Positions 23,441-35,042 of a stretch of DNA of 64,000 bases are shown piece after piece. Both the position numbers and the translations under genes were made by a program. Each line of letters starts with the position of its first letter. The first letter of the stretch is position 1. The stretch is from Limnanthes douglasii subsp. nivea (taxonomy: Eukaryota > Streptophyta > Magnoliopsida > Brassicales > Limnanthaceae). Below the pieces are notes generated by a model, which was not told where the DNA came from, did not search any database, and saw only the letters and a list, made by a program, of their open reading frames with translations. The stretch spans positions 169,904,643 through 169,968,642 of the forward strand of contig JAUPFV010000001.1 of assembly GCA_036936605.1 (NCBI GenBank). The letters run 5' to 3'.

Positions 23441-25756
23441 AGGGATCTATAAATTTAAGCTTTTAACTAAATATTTTGCTGTATTTCTTATGGTTTCCCT
23501 ATTGTACAAGTACTCTAGGATTCTATAAAGAGTGACCCATACCAGGGTCATTGGGGACCCTCTGCTAGGATTAAAGTCAGGCTCCCATTTGAGCAATCTC
23601 ATGAAATGCTGACCAATTGGCCATATATTTCTTTTCTACAAAACCCTAAGGTCATCGATTAGGTCTAGTTCAACAAAAATATGTTTATGGTCCTAATAGG
23701 AATTAAAAAAGAATTAGTGAATTTAAATTTATGCAGAAATGTTTCAATGTCGTGCATTGGCGGTCTACCTTGGGAAAATTTCCTAATTAATATATGTTTA
23801 ACATTGTTGAGAAAGAAGAACTTATCTTGCTTAAAGAAATGAACTACGTTGTATTCCCCTTTGGTTGAGTAGCTAGTATTCTCGTAAAGAACTTCTTTTC
23901 TCGAACTGCTATTGTCCTGATCGCGTCTTTGAAGGATTTCCCTGGAGTAAGTTGAGGAATATTACTTTTATTTGAGGAATGATTCGATGCGCTTTTGAGA
24001 GGTGGAAAGTCTTCGTCCTGAATTTTCCTCTGAACTTATTATTCTTGATTTTCTTTTAGATTTTGGGTTGTCTCGATTTTATTACTGCAAATTTGTATAG
24101 AAATTAGCTGGTTAATTGATGACATATTCTAATGAAAGCAACAATTTCTTTTAGTTAGCAAGAAATCCCTCATTTGGGAATTATGGATACCGAAGGAAGC
24201 CAGAATTACTCTCGACTGGATGAATATTGGATTTATGTAAGGGGTATAAAGTTCTTTGAGAATGAAACATATCCTCTTAAAAATTCTTACAACTTTTTAT
24301 CTTCTTGAGTATGAGATGATATAGGTGGGTTTAGTAGATGAAATTGAAGACCGAAGCACAACTCTTATTGACAAGCGGAGTGGAGTAGAGAGGAAACGAG
24401 TTCCTCAATAGTAGATGAGAAGAAGATTTAGGCAAATGCCAAAGGGATAGACTGAGTGGAGTAGAGAGGAAACGAGTTCCTCAATAGTCTACTTTATTGG
24501 ATCGTAACTTTTGGGGTTGTATTTATAAAAGTATTATACATGGATTATGCAATAAAATAATTTAGTTTAAAAATATTAACATGTATTATTCACTTTTTAA
24601 AATATTTTAATTAAAATAATTTGTGTTTTTGATAATTTTTATAAAATAATTATTATTGGAGAATGAAGTTCAGAGACTGGTTGTAGGTTTTTATAGTGGT
24701 AGTCTAGAGTTAAATAATAAAAAAAAGGGGAAATAGTTTTCAAGATATACTAGGAGTGGATGAATGATAGTTGGAGATAAAATATATGAATAGTTAAAAG
24801 AGAAAACATTTAAATGTTTGAATGAGTGACAGTTTAGATATGTAGCTTAAGATAATATTTTTTAAGAATCTAATTATTCAATATATGAGAATTGTTTTAT
24901 ATTTATAGGCACAAATTTGAACCAGTAGTTTTAATGGATTTATAGATTCAAGTATTTGAATCTTACACTATGAATTATACGGCCTTATCTATATTTAGTT
25001 TATGAACATAAAATTTAAATGAGATTTAACGTTTACATTTTATGTCATTATTGTTACCCTTATCCATAGTTTTTTTGAGATAGTCGAGGGAGTAGTATAA
25101 TTTTGAAAATGTTTTTTTTACTAGGACATTAGTTTTCTACCATCGGCTTAGTTGTACCAAACTTTATATAACTCGCAACCTTGAAATTGAAAGTTCATGC
25201 CCAATTATTATCTTATGAGTCGAGCTATAGAGAAAATTATGAATGGACTTATGAGAGCTTTGAGGTATGTTAGCCTTATACGCGTGTCATTAAAAACAAC
25301 CTTCACCACTTAAAACCTTACTTTAGAGCAAAAAACTCTATTTTACCAAAAGTAAAATAGTAGAAGTATAATAATATATCTTCTGCTTTTGATTTACTCG
25401 TACATGGTTATCGCATAAACAATTTTTTTTTTACCGAGTTTAAGATTGACAATAAGTTGATAATAAATATTTTAAAGATATTACTTCTCCATGTATAGGT
25501 ATTAGAGTAGACCATAGTCTCTCTAAAATATGAAAAAGAACTCTTAGTTGATAATGAATTGTTGAATAGGTGATCTAAGACTTATTTTGTAGTTAAACAT
25601 AGTTTTTTCAGATTTCAATTTTTTTCCTGTGAAGTGTGAAGTGTTGAATTGATTCAGTTATGAAGAGTTTGTTTTGCACACGTTTGAAAGCTAAATGGTC
25701 ACATGATACGTGTCAGAGACATGTAGATGTATCATTACTTTATCATGTGCGGTGTT
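23441..25756. other. Unassigned AT-rich stretch
   Basis: No gene recognised. Readings around 23640-24060 look mildly coding-like in short pieces but match nothing I can name. A 35-bp direct repeat is at 24376-24410 and 24455-24489. Confidence 0.45.
24376..24489. repeat. 35-bp direct duplication
   Basis: GAGTGGAGTAGAGAGGAAAC plus the next 15 bases occur twice without mismatch, 79 bp apart start to start. Confidence 0.85.
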
Positions 25757-26138
25757 TGATGAGGATCTAATTATCCAAAACGCAAATCGGACAATAAGTT
25801 TATTTCATAAAAGTTTATTTTTATATTATGATGTAATAACGTGGAATAATTAAAGATACTCTACATAAATATGGTTCGGGTATAAATGAGTATAGGTTAC
25901 CAAAATAGACCCATGGACCATATAAACCAATTAGGCCCATTGGACCCATGATGTTATAAATAGGCCTTGAGAGCCTCCAATGAAGGCTGCATACTTTTTT
26001 CCATTTCTCACCTAATTTGTTAGAACTTCTCTCTCTAAGATATATCCTAAGAAGCTTAATTATTTTTCCACTGTCCATCCAAAAAGTAATTATTTTCTTT
26101 GTTCTTACTTAAGCATCCTCCCAAAATCTTTAACACCA
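25757..26138 (+). repeat. LTR of a further gypsy element
   Basis: Plus orientation, 382 bp, beginning TGATGAGG and ending TAACACCA, with a GTTATAAATAGGCC box at about 25952-25965 and the CTTAAGCATC segment frequent near the end of plant gypsy LTRs. The following TCAATGACGACTACAATGGGAG corresponds position by position to the primer-site segment at 23004-23025. Confidence 0.7.
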
Positions 26139-27811
26139 TCAATGACGACTACAATGGGAGGCTACAGTGGTAACCACATAACAACATCCAAAACATTAGG
26201 TGTCTGAATTTTTCTTTGGAGTATACCAAATAATAAATTTTGAACTTCATATGAATCCTACGCAGGTGATAGATGGAGCCACGATTGGAGAAGGGTCTGG
26301 TCAAATACCTCATATTACAAACAAAAAATAAGAACAATTTCTCATACAAAAAGAGAGGGAGCAGTTGCGAGAGAATATTCATACATTAAGATCCAAAAAA
26401 GAACCAGTAATAACCCCTCTATATAAAATCCGATCGCAAGTCCAAAAACCAGAAGGACAATGGATCTCTCATAAAAACAAGTTATGGATTCAAGTGATCA
26501 CCACAGTCCAAAAACGTATTGAGAGGCCAATCAAGCAAAATCCACCATTCCTCAAATAAGGAACGTAAGATTAAGAAGCGATATACTCTTTTCGAGTCTA
26601 GCGAGGACTCTATGTATGAGCCAGAGGGGTCTTCATTCTCTCGAAATAGTTATTATCATCACAAAAATAGAATAAAGTAGACCTGTTATCGGGTCGGGTT
26701 GGTCCGGGTTTGGACGGGACCGAGACCGACTCGTTAAGCTACCGGGCGGGTCGAGCCGGACCGCTAAGTGAATGGAGCCAAATATGATGGATCGGGACCG
26801 GCTCGTTAAGAGTCGAGTCGGTCCGGTCCGACTCTTAACGGGCGGGTTTGTTAGTTTATCATAATTTGTTTAGAGTTTTAATAAAAAATATACATAGATT
26901 AGGAAAACAAATTATATATCTCCCTTACCGGGCTGGTTACTGGGCGGACCGGTCCAGACCGTAAGAGAATCGGTCCAAAATTTTGGCTCACAACCCGCTC
27001 CCTAAGGTATCCAGACCGGTATCGGGCGGGCCTTATCGGTCCGGTCCCGGGCGGGTTAACGGGTTGGGAGGCCCCCTAACAGCTCTAGAAGAAAGCATGA
27101 TGATAAAGCGAATATCCAAGTCAAATATCATCGTATAAAGATGCGTCTAACCTTCTTCAGTATCATAAGGATGGTCCCCAAATATAGGAACCCTAATCGT
27201 CACATCCACAGTAATCTCATACCTAACCCTAAATTTGTGCAGCGCTTTGTCAGAAAGAATCCCGTATTTGAAAGATATTTTAGTAAAATACTCCTCTTGA
27301 AAAGAGGCACTCTCAAATTATGAATATTTTTTTCAATAGTCTTATCTTTCTTCTTCATATTTTTCTTTGCCTCCATTGTTAGACTGACTATAATGATCCA
27401 ACAGTCAAGAAAGTAAGGTATTATCACATTTACGGTGGTTTATGAAGATTTACCGGTAGGGTGGCTTTCCCATAAGGAAACACCGAGGAATACAACCAAG
27501 ATAAATTTCCAAACAAATTCTAACACCATACTACAAACATTACCAAAAGTAATAAAAGAAAAAATGTACCTTGAAAGTTGATGAACTTTCAAATTCTGAT
27601 GATCGACAAGTCTAAGCGCCACGATCAATTTCAAATCTTACTTTCAGAACACCAGATCTTAAGTGACATGTGTTACCACCACCACTATTACTTCATAAAT
27701 CTTCTACCACGTCATCAACACGCATGAATAATTATTCACATCTACTAGCACAACGATTATTATTCCATCCAGTACCTACTGACAAGATACACAATTGAAT
27801 AGGGGGAGCCC
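26139..27811 (+). pseudogene. Decayed gypsy internal region (gag-like)
   Basis: Between the LTR and a purine-rich tract at about 27798-27810 (AGGGGGAGCCC). Around 26340-26560 the plus strand has a charged reading (KEREQLRENIHTLRSKK-like) comparable to the N-terminal gag region of the other gag remnants. Further on I find no catalytic motif of protease, reverse transcriptase or integrase, so this was probably a non-autonomous or deleted copy. It is split by a hAT-like MITE at 26678-27087. Confidence 0.55.
26670..27095. mobile_element. GC-rich hAT-like MITE
   Basis: The element proper is 26678-27087 (410 bp). The ends are inverted TAGACCTGTTA and TAGAGCTGTTA, the flanks are 8 bp with one mismatch (GAATAAAG / GAAGAAAG), which fits hAT. 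It is much richer in G and C than its surroundings, with many GGGCGGGT, GGTCCGG and GACCGG words that also form inverted matches between the halves. No coding capacity. Confidence 0.82.
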
Positions 27812-28520
27812 TGATGAGGTCTGTGATATCAGTATCGATATGCATGTGCGAGATGTGAATAAGATAAATAAGTAGAGAAAAAAGACCGAAGTGAAAACAA
27901 GGGGAATTGATTATGTTTTAAGAAAAGATGCAGACTACTCAATAAAACTATTATGACAGACAAGCAAAGACTCCCATAAAGGTGCTTTAGATCGCCTTGG
28001 AAAGGATAAACGGAGCTGATATCAAATGTTACAACTAAGAGAGTATGATCGAGTAGTCCAAAGCAAACCGAGCATACGTCGTCGCATTAGTCCGAGCTCG
28101 ATCTAAGTAGTCCCGACCAGATGTAGGTAGAGCCGAGTAGAAAATAAACTTAACAGAATTACCAAGGAGAAGAAACTTCGAACATATGCGAATTGATAAA
28201 GTTGGTCGAGCGTGATTATAATGATAAACGACCGAGGAAAATATTATAATGGAGTCAAATCTATTTATTAGTCAACCCACAAAACGCACTAAGACCATAG
28301 TTATAGCCATGATTTTAGGGCCATTGTTGCTGATAATGGTCTACGTGCGAGAATAATAAATTCACATAATAAATGGTTAAAATTTAACCGTTATGTATCA
28401 ATATAAATAGGACTACATTTTATGTAAAAAAGTTTATACTCTTGAATAAATAAGAATCATTACTTTAATAAAATATTTGTCAGATTTTCTTTTAATACAT
28501 CAAGAGTAGGATAATATTTT
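27798..28520 (+). repeat. Possible purine tract and 3' LTR
   Basis: A purine-rich tract is followed at 27812 by TGATGAGG, the same first eight bases as the LTR at 25757. A TATAAATAGGAC box lies at about 28404-28415. Beyond the first bases I see no alignment to 25757-26138, so this may be an LTR of another family. The 3' end is a guess. Confidence 0.4.
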
Positions 28521-28539
28521 CACAACAAAATTCAAAATC

Positions 28540-29062
28540 ATTGATAAAAAGTATAAGGTAGAGGCACATACATTTCTGCATATTATTTCTTAGTTTTCAG
28601 TGGATCTTTTGAAGGTAATGTGAGTTTAAAGAAACGAAATTGTGCATCATGTTCAAATGTGATTGTAAGCTAGAGTTGAGGATGAGAGAGATCAATAATT
28701 TTCCGCGCTCTTTTTTGGTTGAGAAGTTCTTCAACATCAACATTTTATTTCCAATAATTTCACTATCACAAACTTAAATTTTTTATTTTCTGGTGATGTC
28801 TGGAAGAAACCATTTTGCACTGATTGGAGGCTTCGACTTTTCTGCTTGCCGGAAAAAGGGGCAGTAATGGCGGATCGAATCAAATTTTCGAAAGATATTT
28901 CTTTTTGGTAGATCAAGAAACAGTTTTTCATTGTTGGATGCTTGACTTTCTTTTGTCATAGATTATCTTCTTTGTATTACTCTGGCATCTCGTGGCTAGC
29001 ATGACTACTGCTTATTCTGCTTCAGAAGTTCCATTCGCTTGAATGCTAGTATAGCTGTTTAA
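28540..29062 (-). other. Gene-like fragment, right part of a split locus (minus)
   Basis: A short minus-strand frame at 28737-28931 has ordinary coding-like composition (ENLIRSAITAPFSGKQ) but no domain that I recognise. It may connect across the LTR cluster at 29063-31143 with the frame at 31144-31330. Read minus strand over the junction, the flanks meet at a shared TTAA and the reading stays open for about 16 further codons before a TAG. Confidence 0.3.
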
Positions 29063-29296
29063 TGTCACAGGCTCAGCTATTTCGTCCGTGCGGCGCCTAT
29101 GCCGAGTGCATCTTACGGCACAGGCCAACCTTTCTCATATGGCATACAAGTAGTTATGAGGGTTGGATGCGAGGGATCGAGTATTAGTACCCGCATATGA
29201 AGACGTCCGTTAGTACTGGCAGGTCGTAGGAGCATATGACAATCTGCATGGAGAGGTAGATACTATCTTGTCCACTGGGAAAGTCGGGCCGTGACA
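29063..29296 (-). repeat. TRIM-like LTR, minus copy
   Basis: Reverse complement of 30355-30588 with scattered mismatches. The adjoining 29297-29400 is likewise inverted against 29650-29747. Confidence 0.8.
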
Positions 29297-29747
29297 CTCT
29301 ACCACAACCAATTCGTGAGCGTCCTCACCACGAACACCCCGAGTGGATCTGGAAGGCCACGACTAAAATTTTCTTGCTTCGCCCATGGAAGACCTAGATG
29401 TACGAGGACGACTCCTGTGGATGTGGATGGCTGCTACCCTGTAAGACCCAAAAGAGACAGAAAAAGGGTGAGTAAGTGCAGAGTGCAAAGTGACTCAATT
29501 AGGCTGTGGGGGCAACACGTAAGGCCAGGAGCGGATGATCACCACACAAATAAATATGGCGCAAGAAAATGCTGGATGGAGGAGAAGTGCGCCAACGTAG
29601 GAGCTTTGCAAACAGAGCAGGTGGGGACTAGCAACTTAAGAAGTCTCGTTGCGGAGTATGGGCGAAGCAAAAAGACTTTGGTCGTGGCCTTCCAGATCCA
29701 GTCGGGGTGTTCATGGCGAGGACGCTCACGAATTGGGTGTGGTAGAG

Positions 29748-29938
29748 TGTCACGACCCGACTTTCCCAATGGACAAGCTAGCATCTACCTCTCCATACAA
29801 ATTTTCATATGCTTCTACGACCGGCTGGTACTAACAGACGTCTTCATATGCAGTTACTTATACTCGATCCCTCTCATCCAACCCTCATAACTGCTTGTAT
29901 GCCATATGCGAAAGGATGGCCTATGCCGTAAGGTGCGG
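29748..29938 (+). repeat. TRIM-like LTR, truncated plus copy
   Basis: Matches the first ~190 bp of 30355-30588, then breaks off into internal sequence (GTAGGACCCAAGAGAG). Confidence 0.8.
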
Positions 29939-30354
29939 TAGGACCCAAGAGAGTCAGAACAAGGGGAAGACCGGGATGTGCAAGGACGACTCTTCATAGT
30001 GGGGCCTAAAAATAACGAGAGCGCACGTGGATGACTGCTACCCTGTAAGACCCAAGAGAGGCAAAAAAAGAGTGAGTAAGTGTAGAGTGCGCAAAGTGAC
30101 TCGATTAGGCTGTGGGGGCAAGGCGTAAAGCTAGGAACGGATGATCATCAGATAAAATAAACGTGGCACAAGAAAATGTTGGATGGATGAGAAGTGCGCC
30201 AACGTAGGAGCTTCCCAAACAGAGCAGGTGGGGACTAACAACTTAAGAAGTCTGGTTGCGGAGTATGGGCGAAGCAACAAGACTTTGGTCGTGGCCTTCC
30301 AGATCCAGTCGGGGTGTTCATGGCGAGGACACTCACGAATAGGGTGTGGTAGAG

Positions 30355-30600
30355 TGTCACGACCCGACTTTCCCAGTGGAGAAGCTAGCATCTGCCTCTC
30401 CATGCAGATCTTCATATGCTCCTACGACCTGGCAGTACTAACGGATGTCTTCATATGCAGGTACTTATACTCGATCCCTCTCATCCAAACCTCATAACTG
30501 CTTGTATGCCATATGGGAAAAGCTGACCTGTGTCGTAAGGTGTGCTCGGCATAGGCATCGCACGGGCGGAAATGCTGAACCCATGACAAATGGTATCAAA
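30355..30600 (+). repeat. TRIM-like LTR, complete plus copy, with primer site
   Basis: LTR 30355-30588 with TGTCAC..ATGACA ends; primer site TGGTATCAAA at 30591-30600 after a two-base spacer. Confidence 0.82.
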
Positions 30601-31143
30601 TCCGGAATCCGTCTCCGAGAGAGAGCTATGTTGGAGCCAAGCATAACGACCAGATTACTGAGCCAGCCTGTAAGACCGGCTCCTCTGTAAGATCCAAGTG
30701 AGGAAAAATAAGAGGAAGATCGGGATGTGCCAAGACGATTCGTCATTGTGGGGACTAAAAATAGTGAGAGCGCACGTGGATGGCTGCTACCCTGTAAGAC
30801 CCAAGAGAGGCAGAAAAAGGGTGAGTAAGTGCGGAGTGCACAAAGTGACTCAATTAGGTTGTGGGGGCAAGGCGTAAGCCCAGGAGCGGATGATCACCAG
30901 ACAAATAAATGTGGCACAAGAAAATGTTGGATGGAGGAGAAGTTCGCCAATGCAGGAGCTTCCCACTGAAGTTAGAGGGGACTAGCAACTTAAGAAGTCT
31001 CGTTGCAGAGTATGTGCGAAGCAACAATTCTTTTGGTCGTGGCCTTCTAGATCCAGTTGGAGTGTTCGTGCCGAAGACGCTCACGAAAATCTGCATGGAG
31101 CGGTAGATGCTAGCTTGTCCACTACAAAAGTCGGATCGTGACA

Positions 31144-31330
31144 TTAAGTTGACATAACATAACTTCTTTCTTAATGTAGCAGTTAAATATCTTTGAGTGG
31201 ATTGATATCCTTCAACTAAATCCTTCAATTGTGGACTGTGATTCTTCTCAGCTTCAACTATGTCATCTTTTAATTTCTTATAGCTCAGTTCACGCTCTCC
31301 ATTAAACAAGAGCTGAAAAATGTTCAGCAT
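31144..31330 (-). other. Gene-like fragment, left part of a split locus (minus)
   Basis: An open minus-strand frame of about 62 codons outside the LTR cluster (LLFNGERELSYKKLKDDI, then KDLVEGYQSTQRYL). Composition is coding-like and unlike the LTR cluster that follows. I do not recognise the family. Upstream (31330-31345) a TTTTTCAG could be a splice acceptor. It may be a relic of a host gene or an unrecognised element. Confidence 0.35.
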
Positions 31331-31344
31331 GAAAAATGAATAAA

Positions 31345-31620
31345 TATAAAATGGATTCTCCTTAGACCCTTTTTGAAGTCTCGCTCACAGATTCTTAAAA
31401 CATAGATTTCTTGTCATTACCATGTCTATGTGTGTACATGTACTGTTCAATCACACTTATAAATCATATTTACTATTCTATCATGTACTCGTCTGTGTCA
31501 CGCATAATAGTACTACCTGTTTATGTCTTCTTATCACCTGTATTCTCATTTGTGTCTACTAACTTAAATTTTTTCAGTTCATGCAACTTGTTTTCCTTTC
31601 ATGTGTAGTTGTGATTATCA
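31345..31620. other. No recognisable feature
   Basis: Pyrimidine- and A-rich sequence between the gene-like fragment and the next LTR; no coding support. Confidence 0.4.
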
Positions 31621-32080
31621 CTTCGTAATATTGTAAGCTAAATATTCAAATTGCACTCAAAACATACTCACGATATAAACATTTAAAAACACATAATATT
31701 TATTATGTTATATTAAACCGTTTGCTATTAGATGGGATGACTTATATCCTCATTTTAGACGTTTATTATTGTATATTTATTATTTATATTCTTTAACTAA
31801 TAAAAATAAATAAGTAGAGAAATATGTTTATGTAATAAATAGAAATAAATACGAGAGACCAAATATCTAGTATAATTTCTATAAATAGGAATTGAGTTCG
31901 AGATGTAAAGTGATAAGAATGTATACATAAGTATTTTTATATTTTTTTTCTATTGAAACAATTTGGTAATTTGTTAGAACTTTTGCCCCTAACACAAATA
32001 CTTTTAAACTATTTATTTTTGTTTCTTTTTCTAATTGAAATTATTTGATAATTTATTAAGAATTTTACCCCTAATAAATT
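31620..32080 (+). repeat. LTR 3' part of a gypsy element
   Basis: A promoter-like TCTATAAATAGG is at about 31877-31888, then U5-like A/T sequence to the primer site at 32081. The left end of the LTR is not resolved. Confidence 0.6.
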
Positions 32081-32095
32081 TGGCGCCGTCTGTGG
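32081..32095 (+). other. Gypsy primer binding site
   Basis: TGGCGCCGTCTGTGG, the common primer-site sequence of plant gypsy elements. Confidence 0.8.
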
Positions 32096-33641
32096 AAAAC
32101 GATAGTTCTCATAAAAACAATATTGTTTTTCTAAGGAGAATGCATTAAAAAAACAAATCGAAAATGCAGTATCTATTGTGTTTTCCTTTGTACGGACCAC
32201 CGACGCACCCTTTAGACCTTCGTCGGCTACATAAACTTTACAATTTCTATCTCGGATCTTTTCCAAGATACTATCACCCATGCTGAAATTGGATATAAAC
32301 AGAAATATTCATCGAACTGGCCCACTGGCCTCACTATACTCTAAATAAAAAGATAAATTTCTCAATCTCTAATTTATTTTGACTAAAAAATAAAATAAAA
32401 ATGTTAATGAATAAATGCATTAGTTCATAATATAATTTCAAATATATTAAATATAAAATTTTATATTTAAATTATATATATATATATAAATATTTTCCAA
32501 TTGTGCACTAATTTAAAATTTAATTTTAAATATATGTTTGGTGAAATTATTTGTGGAATAGGTTTATAGTATATTATATTTATATTGCCAATAATTCAAT
32601 GCTATTAAATTATTTTACCATCATAAATATTGGTGAAAACAGGGCATACATTATATTTTATGCATTCAAAATAATAATATAAATATTATTCAAACAAAAA
32701 TTAATACTATATATATTAGTCATTTAATTTTTATAATAAATATTAATGAAATATTAGTGAAATATATTTAAACCATATCGTTAATAAATATCAATAAAAA
32801 TATGCAAGATAATATTATTATAATGTTAATTATTACTATCAGAAAAGCCTTTTAAAATATAATACAGACCCTGATAAAAAACATATCATATGACATCGGA
32901 ATATCCAAAAACATTTAGAACGAATTCGAGACAAGTTTCAATCACATGTGTTTTTCTGTCTTAAATTTCTCTTCAAACTTGCCCTTAGCTTTTAAGGGAA
33001 ATCACATTTCTGATTTTTTTATTGTAGAGCATCCGGAGTGATAACATTCTTTAAAAATCGACATCAAATGCCTAGCGGATAGGCGCAGATCAATGGAAGA
33101 CAGCGGCAAAAGCATCAGAAGATATTAAAGCCTTCCCAACTGTACAAGCTGCGTCATAACTAATTATATCATTTTTGTTTTTGCCATATGCCGAGGTCGT
33201 CCGCTTCCAAGCTTAGCCGAGGTTGTCTACTTCCTAGCCTAATCTAGGGTCGAGATGTCGTCTGCTTCTTAACCGAGGAGTCTCTGCTCCCTTGCCGAGA
33301 GGTCTCCCTCTCAAATATTGTTTATCTTATTGGCTCAATCTCACTTTCCGCACCTGCTCCTATTGATCTCCGTCATCACCACGCCTCCCTTAAGAAGAAT
33401 GTCAGTCATGTGGTCCGACTTCCAATTTTTCACGTACCGAAAAGTTGGGGAAGATCAGATCGTGATATTTGGAGTTCTCTACAGTCAAAATTATTTTATG
33501 GATGCAATAATACAACCAACGAGTTTGAAAAAGCGTCAACCATTACCATTCCCAAGCGAAAGTTTTTGCGGATATAAGAAAGGGAAGAAAGCACACCCTC
33601 GACGCATATATATTTTATGTTTAAACATTGTTTAAGTTTAA
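32096..33641. other. Degraded gypsy interior and AT-rich DNA
   Basis: After the primer site no gag, protease or pol block is recognisable. 32340-32830 is nearly pure A/T. At about 33028-33110 a GAGCATCCGGAGTGATAAC segment resembles the end of another gypsy LTR. 33185-33305 holds short tandem words built on GCCGAGGTCGTC and GTCT.CTTC. Confidence 0.45.
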
Positions 33642-34020
33642 GAAAAAGTACCACTAAATACATTTTCAAGTATGTAATCCTAAATAAGTACCCAAATATA
33701 AGACCTTTACACTAGTAGTAAAAAACCAATATTTTTACCAAATTAGCCCCAATACTAGAAGAAAGAGAAAATAGGTTATTATTAATACTCATCTCCTTCT
33801 CTCTCCTTCGATTTATTTAATTCTGGGTATGCTGACATATCCATATATGTCGTCTCTATAAAACATGGAAGAAGAACAATACCATTCTCAAATTCATCAA
33901 TCTTCACCTCACAGATCCACAATTATGGGTTCATGTACCCGCTCTTCCTCACTATGTGCAATATGACGGTTTGTTCTTTGCTTAGCTACATCGCCGTTGT
34001 TTGGATGAAGATGGTACCTA

Positions 34021-34270
34021 CAATCTTGCACTTTTTAATTGTGGTGCACCTCCACTGTATTTTCCACTTGATGCCCAAGATACTGAAATGCAAATTAGTT
34101 AAACTAGCAAAAAGAGATTCATTTTCATGAACAATAGACTTGGGTATGGCTCACCAAATGGTTTGCTGAAATCAATTGCCTTTTCTGCACGTTTCTTTTT
34201 CCATATGGCATATACGCCTACTCCAATGAGAAACAGAACCAAAGAGGCAGCAACAGTTGTTATCCAATGC
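34021..34270 (-). pseudogene. Captured LRR receptor-like kinase fragment (two partial exons and an intron)
   Basis: Minus strand. The first exon piece, 34155-34270, codes a transmembrane helix and stop-transfer: ITTVAASLVLFLIGVGVYAIW, then KKKRAEKAIDFSKPF. An intron of 72 bp (34083-34154) has GTGAG at its start and TTTCAG at its end. The second piece, 34021-34082, continues in phase with [19 protein letters not shown]. The join and sequence match the juxtamembrane region of plant LRR-VIII-1 receptor kinases (HPCA1-like group), where the block is typically [19 protein letters not shown]. Neither the ectodomain nor the kinase domain is present. The intron shows that genomic DNA was captured. 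I am confident about the receptor-kinase type, less about the exact subfamily. Confidence 0.82.
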
Positions 34271-34617
34271 GTCTAGCGTCATAGTCAACGAACATCGCGC
34301 GTGATGTTGGAAAGTGCAACTTATCTAGCGTCATAGTCAAGGAACATCTAGCGTCATAGTCAAGGAACATCTAGCGTCGTAGTCAATGAAGATCTAGCGT
34401 CGTAGTACAAGTATCGTATTCAACCACCGGACATGTAAGAACAAAACACCATTACAGACCGGGTTTCTCTACTCCATTCACACCCAAGTTTCTCGCGTGA
34501 TGTTGGCAAGTGCAACTCATCTAGCGTCATAGTCAAGGAACATCTAGCGTCATAGTCAAGGAACATCTAACATCATAGTCAAGGAAGTCATAGTCAATGA
34601 ACATCTAGCGTCATAGT
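34271..34617. repeat. 23-bp tandem array, groups 1 and 2
   Basis: Repeats of ACATCTAGCGTCATAGTCAAGGA (23 bp; core CTAGCGTCATAGTC) at about 34271-34410 and 34510-34617. Each group is preceded by a CGCGTGATGTTGG.AAGTGCAAC segment, at 34293 and 34493, so a larger unit has been duplicated too. Confidence 0.85.
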
Positions 34618-35042
34618 TGATGAGTCCGGCTTCTGTCACCACACTTTCTGGGAACCAGACAGGGTCAATTCGGACAATGTCCACCTCACCGGACAGGGAC
34701 AGTTCAGACAACTATCATCCACTGAACTATCCGAACAGAACTAAAGTACTTAAAACCTAATGACTTTTTGACTAAGCTGCCTATTTACTTACTTAGAACT
34801 AATGATTCTTTAAACACGACCTGAATCCATTAAACACGACCCGAAAGCCCATGAGGCCCAAATATAAGGGTATAAATACCCAACCACCAACATTAAATGA
34901 GGGTAATGAAAATTAAATACAACCAGGCAGCTCAATTCTCCCTCTACATTCTACCCAAGAATTAAATACTCTCAAAATTCCACAAAACTGTAGACAAAAG
35001 TTACAAACTTACCCTCATATAAAAATAAACCACACCAATAAT
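34613..35042 (+). mobile_element. Solo LTR nested in the 23-bp array
   Basis: 34618-35037 (420 bp), TGATGAGTCCGG...CCACACCA, flanked by ATAGT / ATAAT (5 bp, one mismatch), after which the array unit resumes in register with CAAGGAACATC. A GGGTATAAATACCC promoter box is at about 34868-34881. It is the same LTR family as 23026-23379. Its presence dates the array as older than this insertion. Confidence 0.8.

Larger units (their letters stand above)
29063..31143. mobile_element. Rearranged cluster of short-LTR (TRIM-like) retroelement copies
   Basis: A compact GC-richer block of repeated segments with no protein coding. One complete 234-bp LTR is in minus orientation at 29063-29296, one truncated copy is in plus orientation from 29748 to about 29938, one complete 234-bp copy is in plus orientation at 30355-30588, and a 57-bp minus fragment ends the block at 31087-31143. 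The plus LTR at 30355 is followed by TGGTATCAAATCC at 30591, a tRNA-Met-type primer site. Internal segments starting CTGCTACCCTGTAAGACC recur at about 29438, 30037 and 30784. The LTRs begin TGTCACGACCCGAC and end TGACA. The outer ends are both LTR termini, and a short TTAA is shared by the flanks, so the block may have inserted or rearranged as one unit. Confidence 0.72.

Noticed and set aside
29291..29890. 199-codon plus-strand open frame
   Set aside because: It lies wholly within the TRIM-like LTR and internal repeats, reads through LTR ends in several orientations, and has no domain; openness follows from higher GC.
30854..31143. Continuation of the minus-strand frame from 31330 into the TRIM cluster
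   Set aside because: This part is only a reading of the repeat; only 31144-31330 is kept as gene-like.
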